The notes beneath the pieces were generated by a model. That model saw nothing but the letters and a program-made list of their open reading frames with translations. It made no database searches and was not told the DNA's origin. From Candidatus Hydrogenedentota bacterium (GTDB taxonomy: Bacteria; Hydrogenedentota; Hydrogenedentia; Hydrogenedentales; JAEUWI01), in assembly GCA_016182605.1 (NCBI GenBank), contig JACPGE010000097.1, forward strand, positions 57,461 through 121,460: a stretch of DNA of 64,000 bases, given 5' to 3'. A program made the translations under genes and the position numbers. This document shows positions 25,442-33,709 of the stretch, in pieces. How positions within the stretch are numbered: position 1 is the first letter of the stretch; each line of letters starts with the position of its first letter.

Positions 25442-27505
25442 ATGAGGATGTACAGCACGATGCGCTTGATGATGCTTGTACTTGCGGCGTGTTCGTTGGG
25501 CCTCGTGGCCGCGGCCCAGGAGCCGGCCCCAAAAACCTTCGGCGTGGATCAACTCCAGGAGCGTGTCCCAGAACAACATGCACCGGCCGAAACGGAGCCG
25601 CAGCCGGAAGCCCCGGCAGACCCTGCCGAGTCCAGCTTTGAAGATCTCGATCTTACCGCGCGCATCGCCCAGCTCATGGTCGTCATGCTGGAGGGCCAGC
25701 AATCGCCTACGGTTTCCGATCTCGGCTTCATGGACGCCTACGTTCCCGGCGGGGTCGTAATTCGCCAGATCATCAATCCCGCCCACGCAACCATTTATAT
25801 TGCCAAGCTCAAAGGCATCGAACTGAAATCCGGGCTGCCCATCCTCATCGGCGGCAACATCTACGATCTGACCCGGCGCGACCGCAATGCCCCGAGCGCC
25901 TTCGTGCAACTGCCCACTCTGCTTTCCCTCGCCGCAACGCGTTCGGAAGCACAAGCCGATGCCTTGGGCAGTCTGCTCGGCCGGCACATGGCGTCGATGG
26001 GTTTCAATTTCCACCTTGGCCCCAGCTTGGCCCTCGCGCCCGACCTTGCCGAGGCGCAAGGCTCCATCGACAGTCTGGGAGGGGATCCGGTGTGGGCCGC
26101 GAAACTGGGCGCCTCCTTGATCCGTCAATTCCAAACTCACCAGATCATTCCCGTGCCCATGGGGTTCCCGGGCGGGGGATTCAACCGTGTGGAGCGTTCA
26201 CCCGCCGTACTGCTCACGCCGCGCAACCAGCTTGCCGAACGTGAACTCTTGCCCTACACAACCGCCCTCGCTCTGAAACTGCCCCTGATCAACGTCGGCT
26301 CCACCCTGGTGCCCACCCTCGAGCCCAAGCCCCTGCCTGCCTGCATGTCCCGCGTCGTCATGACCGAGATACTGCGCGGCGAACTGGGTTTCGAAGGCGT
26401 TATCCTGGCCGGACCCCTCGACAGCTACGACATTACCGCAACGTTTGACGCCGCGGATGCCGCCATACAGGCCCTTAAGAACGGCGCGGACATGATCTAC
26501 TGGGAACGGGGCCCTGGACCAGCCATGCGCTGCATAGAGCGCATAGAAAAGGCCGTCAATGAGGGCGCATTGGACAAAGGCCTGATCAATGCTGCCGTGT
26601 ACCGCGTGCTAAAACTGAAGCACGGCTTGAGCGCCACGCCGCCTCCCGCCCTGAAGGAAGACCAGCTCACCAAGTTGAACAGCGAGAAAAAGGTCGTGGA
26701 TGCCGCCTACCAGATCGAGCGGCAGGGGATTACCCTTGTGCAGAATCGCGGCCAGGTGCTGCCCTTGAGCAAAGAGCGCTCTATGCCCATCGGCATCACC
26801 GGCACCGTCTATTTCGACGAACTGCACAAAACCATGCAGAAATATGCCAAGCCTATCTCCGAACAGCGCATCGCCACCGCCGGGCATCTCGGCGAGATCC
26901 AGGCCTTCGAAATAGAACGGCTCACTTCCCATATTCGCGGTCTGCGCACCGTGGTCTGCGTGTTTACCGATGCCCTCCGGCCAGAAGGACAGACTGCGCT
27001 CGTGCGCGCCCTGCGGGAAAAGGGTATTCAGGTCGTCGTGGTATTGCTGGGCTATCCCAGGAATCTCGATGCGCTCGCCGAAGCCGACGCCCTGCTGCTC
27101 GCCTATTGTGACGGCGCCACCTATCCCCAAACGTTGCGCGCCATCGGCGAAACCCTTATGGGGGAAGGCCCCGTGGGCATTGCCGCCCTGGCCGAGGCCA
27201 TCCCCATGCGCACCGGCGAGATTCAACGCTTTAGCGCCATCGAACTCATGCGCGTGCCGCCTGGGCGCCTGCCTGTCGCCCATTCCGATACCTTTCCCCT
27301 CGGGCACGGACTCACCTACGATCCGCGCCAGAGCTTCAAGAAGGCCGAATGGGATTTTGGAAATGGCAAACACGTAAAGAAGGAACAGGTTGAATACGCC
27401 TATCCCCAAGCGGGCCGCTACCCACTCTCGCTCACGGTGACTGGGCTGCACGGAGAAACCGCGCGCCAGACCTTCGACATTGCCGTGGAAGATGACGCGC
27501 CCTGA
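25442..27505 (+). CDS. GH3-family protein lacking the catalytic residues (NagZ-like pseudoenzyme)
   Basis: 687 residues from the ATG at 25442 (AGGAGG five bases upstream) with a signal peptide. The fold follows NagZ-type GH3 N- and C-terminal domains, with a PKD-like module at the end (FGNGKHVKKEQVEYAYPQAG). The catalytic residues are gone. The motif normally KHFPGHG reads MGFPGGG (240-246) and the following D-S-H motif reads VER. The nucleophile loop, normally GVIxSDDL, reads GVILAGPL (Asp replaced by Gly near 324). Active NagZ removes GlcNAc from anhydro-muropeptides; this protein more likely binds glycan without cutting it. Its place beside the amidase, deacetylase and M23 genes supports a wall-related role. 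Confidence 0.8.
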   Translation: MRMYSTMRLMMLVLAACSLGLVAAAQEPAPKTFGVDQLQERVPEQHAPAETEPQPEAPADPAESSFEDLDLTARIAQLMVVMLEGQQSPTVSDLGFMDAYVPGGVVIRQIINPAHATIYIAKLKGIELKSGLPILIGGNIYDLTRRDRNAPSAFVQLPTLLSLAATRSEAQADALGSLLGRHMASMGFNFHLGPSLALAPDLAEAQGSIDSLGGDPVWAAKLGASLIRQFQTHQIIPVPMGFPGGGFNRVERSPAVLLTPRNQLAERELLPYTTALALKLPLINVGSTLVPTLEPKPLPACMSRVVMTEILRGELGFEGVILAGPLDSYDITATFDAADAAIQALKNGADMIYWERGPGPAMRCIERIEKAVNEGALDKGLINAAVYRVLKLKHGLSATPPPALKEDQLTKLNSEKKVVDAAYQIERQGITLVQNRGQVLPLSKERSMPIGITGTVYFDELHKTMQKYAKPISEQRIATAGHLGEIQAFEIERLTSHIRGLRTVVCVFTDALRPEGQTALVRALREKGIQVVVVLLGYPRNLDALAEADALLLAYCDGATYPQTLRAIGETLMGEGPVGIAALAEAIPMRTGEIQRFSAIELMRVPPGRLPVAHSDTFPLGHGLTYDPRQSFKKAEWDFGNGKHVKKEQVEYAYPQAGRYPLSLTVTGLHGETARQTFDIAVEDDAP

Positions 27506-27555
27506 CCGCTTGTCACGCATACAAAAAACGCCGCCCGATGTGGTAGCATACCCAG

Positions 27556-27972
27556 GTGGCGCGACATAAGGCACCGGAAAAACGCGAACGGCCCAAGCTG
27601 CGAAAACTCCTTCCGGAGCGGGGGCCAAAGTGGTTGATCATGGATCCCGCCCGGATTGCTCCGGTCGGCGGGACCTTCTTTGCCGCCTTGGCCATGCTCT
27701 ACTTTGTTGCGCTTCAGGCGGGTGGCACGGCCATTCCGCCCATGGATGTGGTGCTTGGTGTGCTCAAGACCTTCGTCGTCAGCTATGCGGGCACGGGGCT
27801 CTTTGTGTACTTCGTTATGCGCGTGATCGAGCGGGAATTCCCCGAAGAGGATCCGCGGCGGAGACTGGGCCTCTCCGGAAGTGAGGAAGGCCAGAATTTG
27901 GACGAGCACCTCACCATGAGTGTTCCCGGCATGAACGATGATTCGACGCAAGAAGGCGAGGACAACGCATGA
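27556..27972 (+). CDS. Small two-pass membrane protein of unknown function
   Basis: 138 residues, GTG start with a poor ribosome site. A basic N-terminus (KAPEKRERPKLRKLLPERG) precedes two membrane helices (about 38-58 and 66-90, GGTFFAALAMLYFVALQAGG and VLKTFVVSYAGTGLFVYFVM). An acidic C-terminal tail ends EGEDNA. No family recognised. Its stop overlaps the ATG of the parvulin gene (ATGA), so it belongs to the operon. Confidence 0.65.
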   Translation: MARHKAPEKRERPKLRKLLPERGPKWLIMDPARIAPVGGTFFAALAMLYFVALQAGGTAIPPMDVVLGVLKTFVVSYAGTGLFVYFVMRVIEREFPEEDPRRRLGLSGSEEGQNLDEHLTMSVPGMNDDSTQEGEDNA

Positions 27973-29069
27973 GATTGGTTGCATTATTCACCGTACTGTT
28001 CGCATGGGCGCCCCTTAGCTTAGCGCAGGCCCCCGACCTCGCGGGCATGGATGTCGTCGAGCGGTCGCTGCCAGACGGGCCCGTCGCCCTGGTGCTCGGA
28101 GACGCCATTGAGAAGGACCGTTACCTGGCGCTCTACCACACCGAACTGGCCGCTGCGCGCATGGCCGGTGGAGATGCCGAAATCCCCGAAGAAGCCCGCG
28201 TTCGCATCGGGATCGGCTGCGTTACCGAACTCATTCAGCGTCAGATTCTCTTGCAGGAAGCCGCCAAACGCAAACTCTCCATGAGCGACGCGGAAGTAGA
28301 GGCGGAGTTCAAGGAACACATGGATCGTATGAAGGAAGATTTCAAGCGCCGTGGCCAGAGCGAGGCCACCGAAGCCGAGATCCTGGAACGGGTCCACCAG
28401 ACCCGCGCGGATGCCTTGGCGGAACTGCGCGAACTCACTCTTGTTTCAAGAGTGCGCGATGCGCTCGTGAAAGACAACAACGTTCAGATCTCTGAGAAAG
28501 ACATGAAGGACTTCTACGACAAGAACCCGCAGATTTTCCGCCGCGGTGCTCAGGTGCACCTGCGCCAAATCTATGTGCGTCCGAAACCCAATGCCCGGGA
28601 CGCCAATGAAAAGCAGTGGCAGGCCGCCGAGAAACGGATACAGGAGGCCCTGGCGCGCATCCGCGCCGGTGAAACCTTCGCTGCGGTGGCCAAGACCGCT
28701 TCCGAATCAAATGATAAAGTGAATGGCGGCGACATGGGCGCCATTCCCGCCGATCAACTGCCGCCATTCTATGTGGAAGCCGCGAAAAAGCTTTCCCCCG
28801 GCGCCATCAGTGACATCATCAAGAGCGAGCACGGCTACCACATCATTCAACTTGAATCGCAGAGTGAAGGCGAGGGCGACATCACTTTTGACACCGCCAA
28901 AGAGCGGATTGCCCAAGTGCTCAAGGCAAAGAAAGCCGAAGATCTGGTGGACACCTTCTGTCAGCCCATTGCCCAGGACCCCGCCAAGGTGCAGATCTAT
29001 CTCGACCTGGAACGGGCGGTGGAAAGCTACCTCGGACGCGCCAAAGCCGATCCGGACAAGAAGAACTGA
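27969..29069 (+). CDS. Periplasmic peptidyl-prolyl isomerase (PpiC/SurA parvulin type)
   Basis: 366 residues. Signal peptide LVALFTVLFAWAPLSLAQA, then a SurA-N-like helical chaperone region (about 60-180, IQRQILLQEAAKRKLSMSDAEVEAEF). The parvulin domain spans about 195-300: VHLRQIYVRP, FAAVAKTASESNDKVNGGDMG and GYHIIQLES. It catalyses prolyl isomerisation and assists folding of exported or outer-membrane proteins. Two bases separate it from the M23 gene. Confidence 0.92.
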   Translation: MRLVALFTVLFAWAPLSLAQAPDLAGMDVVERSLPDGPVALVLGDAIEKDRYLALYHTELAAARMAGGDAEIPEEARVRIGIGCVTELIQRQILLQEAAKRKLSMSDAEVEAEFKEHMDRMKEDFKRRGQSEATEAEILERVHQTRADALAELRELTLVSRVRDALVKDNNVQISEKDMKDFYDKNPQIFRRGAQVHLRQIYVRPKPNARDANEKQWQAAEKRIQEALARIRAGETFAAVAKTASESNDKVNGGDMGAIPADQLPPFYVEAAKKLSPGAISDIIKSEHGYHIIQLESQSEGEGDITFDTAKERIAQVLKAKKAEDLVDTFCQPIAQDPAKVQIYLDLERAVESYLGRAKADPDKKN

Positions 29070-29071
29070 CC

Positions 29072-31012
29072 GTGCTGTTGCCGTTGCTGTTGGCGGCCGC
29101 CCTGGCGGCGGGAGACGCCACCGATGGCTATGCCTGGCCCCTTGACCTGCCCCGGGAACTGACGTCGAGTTTCGCGGAGTTCCGCTCCGGCCGCTTCCAC
29201 GCGGGTATCGACCTGCGCACCAACGGCATCGGCCGCGATGTTTTCGCGGCCCGCGCCGGCGCCGTGACCCGTGTGCGGTGTTCTCCCCACGGCTACGGCA
29301 AAGCCATCTACCTCCAACTTGACGATGGAAACCACCTGGTCTACGGCCACCTCGACGATTTCTATCCCGAACTGCGCGATTACGTGCGCAGCGCCCAGCA
29401 CAGCGCCAAGCAGTACACCGTCGACCTCTATCCCGATCCTGGCGAGTTCCGCGTCGAGAAGGGTCAGTTCATCGCCAAGAGCGGGCAAACCGGCATTGGC
29501 GCGCCCCATCTCCATTTTGAATTGCGCGATAGCGCGAATCGCCCTATCGATCCCCGGCCCTTTGGGCTGGACTGGGCCGACACCGTGGCGCCGCAGGTGC
29601 GGCGCATTGTAGTCGCGCCAGAGAATGATCGTGCCCGGGTCGATGGCGACCTGAAACCCATCGTCTTGCAGGTCACCCGCACGCCAGACGGCGCTTACCG
29701 CACGGCGCCCGTCACCGTGCATGGCAGTGTCGGATTCGGCGTGGAATCCAATGATCCCGGCGCCAACGGAAACGTGCTCGGCATCTACCGCATGCGCCTG
29801 CTCGTGGCCGGCACGGAACACTTCCGCATGCAGCACGATCGCATCGATTACGAAGACCACAAGAACGCGGCGGTTTCTTATCACCCGTACCTCCTGGATG
29901 AGGGCCGTTTCCTCTTGCTGTGGCGCTGGCCCGGAAACGTCTGTGAAAGCTACCGGCATTCCGAGGGCAACGGCTGGGTCTCCGTGCCGGATACCACAGA
30001 GGCCGTTCAAATTGAAGTCTCCGACTTTCACGGCAACACCACCACCGTGACCGTGCCCATCCAGCACGCGGCATCCACGGAGGTGGAGACGCCCGCAACC
30101 GGCGCGGACACGAATGGCGTCTTCGATCTCGAAGTCTATGACGACACCCTCACGGTCAGCGTGCAATTCGAGGGCGCGGAAACCGGGACCCCGGAACTCG
30201 TGTGGGATGGACCGGAGCCCGGCGAGGCATCCATGCTCCGCATCGGCAAGCGCACCTTTCGCCACCGCTTCGCTCCCATGCGCAGCGGTCTCTACAATCT
30301 CCACGTCAATCATCCGCGTGTGCCCAATCCAGATCGCCGGATCGCGGTGGCCGTCGCTGGCAGTGATACCGAATTCCAACTGGACGATGTCACCCTCCAC
30401 ATCCCGGCAGACGCGCCCTATGGACGTTTCTTCATGCAATCGCTCTCCAGGATGCCCGCCAATTCGCCCTTACGCGCGCATGGGGATGCATGGCGCTTTT
30501 GGCCCGCGCTCACGCCCCTGTGCAACCCGGTCTCCATTTCCTTCCCGGCGCCCGAAACCATCGGCGCCCCGGAAAAAACCGGCCTCTATCAGATCTTTTC
30601 CGGCTGGTCGCTGCAGAACACAGAACGGCAGGGCAATCGCCTCTCCATGAAGGCCTCCCGCCTCGGCAGCTTCGCCATACTGGAAGACAGTCAACCGCCG
30701 TCTGTTTCCAATGTCCTCCCCGTGGAGGGCTTTCAGGCGCAATCGGCCCGGCCCGGTATCGAGGCCACGTTGCATGACAGCGGCAGCGGCATCGACCGCG
30801 TCGAGATCTACTGCGGCGAAGCTTGGCTCCTCACGCGCTACGACCCGGAACTGAACCACATGCACTGGGAACAGGACGAGGATTTGCCTGCGGGTCCGCA
30901 ATCGTTGCGAATCGTCGTCACCGATAAGTCGGGCAACACCAATACAACCCTTCGGAACGTGGTAATCCCTGACCCGAAAGCACCCGTTCCCCCAACCAAG
31001 GACAACGGATAA
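29072..31012 (+). CDS. M23-family metallopeptidase domain protein, exported
   Basis: 646 residues, GTG start two bases after the parvulin stop, with a signal peptide (LLPLLLAAALAAG). An M23 domain follows directly at 30-160: RFHAGIDLRT (His43, Asp47), YGHLDDF (His93) and APHLHFELRD (His146, His148). All zinc and catalytic positions are present, so it may cleave peptidoglycan cross-links. About 480 further residues form several beta-sandwich domains, including Ig-like segments such as SVSNVLPVEGFQAQSARPGIEA. The closest arrangement is the secreted M23 proteins of Bacteroidetes and PVC bacteria. Its stop overlaps the next ATG (TAATG). Confidence 0.9.
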   Translation: MLLPLLLAAALAAGDATDGYAWPLDLPRELTSSFAEFRSGRFHAGIDLRTNGIGRDVFAARAGAVTRVRCSPHGYGKAIYLQLDDGNHLVYGHLDDFYPELRDYVRSAQHSAKQYTVDLYPDPGEFRVEKGQFIAKSGQTGIGAPHLHFELRDSANRPIDPRPFGLDWADTVAPQVRRIVVAPENDRARVDGDLKPIVLQVTRTPDGAYRTAPVTVHGSVGFGVESNDPGANGNVLGIYRMRLLVAGTEHFRMQHDRIDYEDHKNAAVSYHPYLLDEGRFLLLWRWPGNVCESYRHSEGNGWVSVPDTTEAVQIEVSDFHGNTTTVTVPIQHAASTEVETPATGADTNGVFDLEVYDDTLTVSVQFEGAETGTPELVWDGPEPGEASMLRIGKRTFRHRFAPMRSGLYNLHVNHPRVPNPDRRIAVAVAGSDTEFQLDDVTLHIPADAPYGRFFMQSLSRMPANSPLRAHGDAWRFWPALTPLCNPVSISFPAPETIGAPEKTGLYQIFSGWSLQNTERQGNRLSMKASRLGSFAILEDSQPPSVSNVLPVEGFQAQSARPGIEATLHDSGSGIDRVEIYCGEAWLLTRYDPELNHMHWEQDEDLPAGPQSLRIVVTDKSGNTNTTLRNVVIPDPKAPVPPTKDNG

Positions 31013-31368
31013 TGGACATGGATTTGCGCGCAATCAAGGCGGTGCTGCGTGAGGCACTCCGGGAAGAGATGGCCATGGGGCGCTTCGAGATCGCACGAAA
31101 GTTCGAGGGCGGCACCCTGGAACTCAAGCCCGCGGACTCCAAGCTGAAAAGCAGGGAGATTCCGGTCGAAGTCTTCTTTGACAAGATCACCTCCGTGCGC
31201 GAAAAACTCCGTGTGCTTGAACAAAAGCTCAACAACTGCGACGCCCTCTCCCACACGGAGCGCGCAGAATTCCAGCTCTATATCACCCGCGCCTATGGCA
31301 GCCTGACTACCTTCAATATCCTCTTCGCCGATGAAGACGACAAGTTCGTCGGCCAGAAGGGCGGCTGA
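31012..31368 (+). CDS. Conserved hypothetical protein, last gene of the envelope operon
   Basis: 118 residues, no signal peptide. It starts MDLRAIKAVLREALREEMAMGRFEIARKF, probably helical. The middle contains IPVEVFFDKITSVREKLRVLEQKLNNC, a coiled-coil-like helix, and it ends with ELQYITRAYGSLTTFNILFADEDD-like text. Likely cytoplasmic. I have the impression of similar ~115-residue proteins in other large-genome bacteria but cannot name a family. Translationally coupled to the M23 gene. Confidence 0.7.
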   Translation: MDMDLRAIKAVLREALREEMAMGRFEIARKFEGGTLELKPADSKLKSREIPVEVFFDKITSVREKLRVLEQKLNNCDALSHTERAEFQLYITRAYGSLTTFNILFADEDDKFVGQKGG

Positions 31369-31396
31369 GTTCACACGGCAGGATTCCGGATCGCTC

Positions 31397-31433
31397 CAAA
31401 GAAAAGATGCCCCGGGCGCGCGCCCGGAGCATC
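31397..31433 (-). terminator. Intrinsic terminator after the beta-barrel gene
   Basis: A nearly perfect GC-rich hairpin (31406-31433, core CCGGGCGCGCGCCCGG inside GATGC/GCATC flanks) is followed on the minus strand by TTTTCTTT (31405-31398). It also lies 38 bp after the rightward operon and may slow transcription from both sides, but the T-run is only on the minus side. Confidence 0.75.
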
Positions 31434-31457
31434 CTGCAAATCAAACGTATACTCGGC

Positions 31458-32972
31458 TTAGAAACTAACCCGCACATCGAAATGCACGTAGTCCGCGTCC
31501 TGATCGTCCGTGCCGCCCACCAGCTCCAGACCGTTACGGGCAAAGTAATTCCCGTCCGCCAGGCCATCGCCCGTGAAGAGGTGCTCCCACACCAGCATGA
31601 AGGAGAGATCCTGGCTGTACTGATACTTGCCCCAGAGGAACGTCGTCCACCCCAGTTCGTCGTCGGTCTCCCGGGTTAGGAAACTCAGTCCGGGAAAGGC
31701 CGGCCGATCAAAGGGCTCGTCGCTCACAAAGTACGCCACATTGAGACCCGCGGTGACTTTTTCAGAGGGCGCAAGCGATACACCGCCACGCATCTGCCAG
31801 AAATTGGACAGTTCCTGGTGTATCCCCAAGATCAAGCTGTAGGGCTTGCCGGGAAACAACCGGTTGAAACTGATGCTGCTCTCGGGCTCGCCGCCAAACA
31901 ACCACTCGCCAAAACTGATGTCGCGGTTGTCTTCGCCCTCGAAGAAGGCGCCGCCCAGAAACACGCGCGGACTCCACTTCATATCCAGGGTATAGCCTGC
32001 CTCCAGATCCGTCCCAAGACTGCCGAACTCCGCATCGTCATCCCCGTAGGCGCCAAAGGGGCGGAACATAAAACCCACGGCGTCGGCCTCGCCAAACTGA
32101 TACGCCAGTTCCCAATCGTAGTCGAATCCGCTCGACTTGCCATAGAAACGCGTACCCACCGTGTTCAGGTAGGTGTTCTCGTGCTTGTCGAGACCCAAGA
32201 AGCCTTCCAGAACATCCACCGGGCTTTGTCCCTGTGTGAATCCGAAAGAGCGCGCGTCACGCACGAGCATCCAGTAGGCGGAGGCGTTCAGCGCGTCTGA
32301 ATGTTTGTAGTCGCCGTAGACACCGTAGAAGTCGATGTCGCCATCCTGCTCCACCGCGGTATTCTCCGCCAGCTTGCTCCACCAAGCGTCGACCGTGAAC
32401 TGCTCCCCACTGTAGGTGACTCGAGCCGCATCCCAAGAGCGGCCAATAATCGCCGTGGTGATGTCGTCCACCAGCCAGCCCTTGCCGAACTTCATCTCCT
32501 GCCGGCCCAGCCGCAAACGCACCGGGTACCCCAGCAATTCGTCCGCCTCGATATAGCCTTGATACAGCTCCACATCGTTGCCCGTCGCCGCGCGCGCATC
32601 CGCGCCGGTGACATAATCCGATCGGAAATCTTCGCCCCAGATGTCGAAACTTTCCAGCTCCACAAACGCGCGTATTTCATCGCTGAACTTCGCCGTAAGG
32701 TTGATCCGGGTGCGGTGTTCGACGTAACCGGCATCCGATCCTGCGTCGTCAAAATCGAATCGGCTCGACGCACCAAACGGCCCCAGTGGCCGGCCCGTCA
32801 GGAATGCCGCGGGAATCCGGACCACCCCGGGCCCCGCTGTGACCCGATTATACGTGTTTGTCCAATGACGCCCGCGAATGCGCACTTCGCCCCCCACCGA
32901 TACCTCCTGTAGCTCCGCCACCGCCGTCGCCCCCATTCCCATCAAGACAAGGACACTCAGCAATCGTACCAT
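31458..32972 (-). CDS. Alginate-export-type outer-membrane beta-barrel (AlgE-like)
   Basis: 504 residues from the ATG at 32972 (GGAGGG upstream) with a signal peptide (MVRLLSVLVLMGMGATAVA). The mature protein alternates short beta-strands: VSVGGEVRIRGRHW, FVELESFDIWGED, VRLRLGRQEMKFGKGWLV and FDYDWELAYQFGEADAVGF. It ends in aromatic VHFDVRVSF, the usual signal for outer-membrane insertion. The strand pattern and the GRQ-x-x-x-GKGWLV motif fit PF13372 (alginate export). In PVC genomes this family is used broadly, so the substrate is uncertain. It has its own promoter and terminator and looks monocistronic. Confidence 0.8.
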   Translation of the reverse strand: MVRLLSVLVLMGMGATAVAELQEVSVGGEVRIRGRHWTNTYNRVTAGPGVVRIPAAFLTGRPLGPFGASSRFDFDDAGSDAGYVEHRTRINLTAKFSDEIRAFVELESFDIWGEDFRSDYVTGADARAATGNDVELYQGYIEADELLGYPVRLRLGRQEMKFGKGWLVDDITTAIIGRSWDAARVTYSGEQFTVDAWWSKLAENTAVEQDGDIDFYGVYGDYKHSDALNASAYWMLVRDARSFGFTQGQSPVDVLEGFLGLDKHENTYLNTVGTRFYGKSSGFDYDWELAYQFGEADAVGFMFRPFGAYGDDDAEFGSLGTDLEAGYTLDMKWSPRVFLGGAFFEGEDNRDISFGEWLFGGEPESSISFNRLFPGKPYSLILGIHQELSNFWQMRGGVSLAPSEKVTAGLNVAYFVSDEPFDRPAFPGLSFLTRETDDELGWTTFLWGKYQYSQDLSFMLVWEHLFTGDGLADGNYFARNGLELVGGTDDQDADYVHFDVRVSF

Positions 32973-33004
32973 GATGCGTTCCCTCCGCTGTTGAACATAG
33001 GTAA

Positions 33005-33033
33005 AAAATACATCTTTTTGCGCCGTTATGCAA
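33005..33033 (-). promoter_or_regulatory. Sigma-70-type promoter of the beta-barrel gene
   Basis: On the minus strand TTGCAT (33033-33028) and TATTTT (33010-33005) are 17 bases apart. The predicted start gives a leader of about 26 bases including the GGAGGG ribosome site. The -35 overlaps the end of the rubredoxin gene. Confidence 0.6.
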
Positions 33034-33706
33034 GCATGATTTTGTAAAAAGCCCGGGGCGCAGCACAAACAGGACAACTCCATGAATCCGCCAGGTCTTC
33101 GAATGGTGTGCCCACGGGAACGCCCCCGAGGGGATCGCCGAAGCCGGCGTCGTACTGCGTGAGGCAATCGCGGCAGGCGTGAACGGTCTTGGCTGCCACC
33201 GCCGGGACCACCACCGTAGCGCTGGTATCCTGCGCTTCCAATTGCTGCATTATCCAGTCCTTCAGCACGGCGCCCACTCGATCCGGCCGGCAACACGTCA
33301 ACGAAGCAAAGGGCTTCCCCCACCTTCCCAAGCCCCCGGCTTGGCAAAACACATTTACAGTGCGCCGCGCGAAAGAAACCCCGGTGCGCAGCTTTAACAC
33401 GAGAACTGCGGCGGCCTCGGGCAGGGGCTCGCCCTCCACCACACAGGCCACGCTTCGTCCGGCAAAGGGGCTGATTCCCTCCTGAACCTGCGACACGATC
33501 TGACGGGCAACAGCCCCCGCCGCCGCGAAGCTGTCGCTCCACCAGAAGACCGGAACCATGCCAGGACGGCGCGGCCGCCACTGATAACGGACGAGTTCCA
33601 CTTCTAACGCGGCGCGTGCCGTCGTACTGAGCCCCGTAAACACCAATTCACGTGAGGCAGTCAGCCCCGCCTGAACGGCCCCATGGCGATCGCAGGCTAG
33701 GCACAA
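33026..33706 (-). CDS. C-terminal part of a nitrate-cluster sulfite-reductase-like/rubredoxin protein
   Basis: About 226 codons after an in-frame TAG that separates it from the upstream gene part (33710-34429). The only candidate start, TTG at 33706, has no ribosome site. The last ~50 residues are a rubredoxin domain: CRDCLTQYD, GDPLGGVPVGTPFEDL and WSCPVCAAP, with all four iron-binding cysteines. The preceding part starts inside a ferredoxin-like half domain (ALCLACDRHGAVQAGLTASREL) whose first helix lies before the stop. Read together, the two parts make a ~467-residue protein like those found beside nitrate/nitrite reductase genes in Bacteroidetes. The rubredoxin would carry electrons. Whether the protein is made depends on read-through of TAG. 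Confidence 0.7.
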   Translation of the reverse strand: MCLACDRHGAVQAGLTASRELVFTGLSTTARAALEVELVRYQWRPRRPGMVPVFWWSDSFAAAGAVARQIVSQVQEGISPFAGRSVACVVEGEPLPEAAAVLVLKLRTGVSFARRTVNVFCQAGGLGRWGKPFASLTCCRPDRVGAVLKDWIMQQLEAQDTSATVVVPAVAAKTVHACRDCLTQYDAGFGDPLGGVPVGTPFEDLADSWSCPVCAAPRAFYKIMLA

Positions 33707-33709
33707 CGC

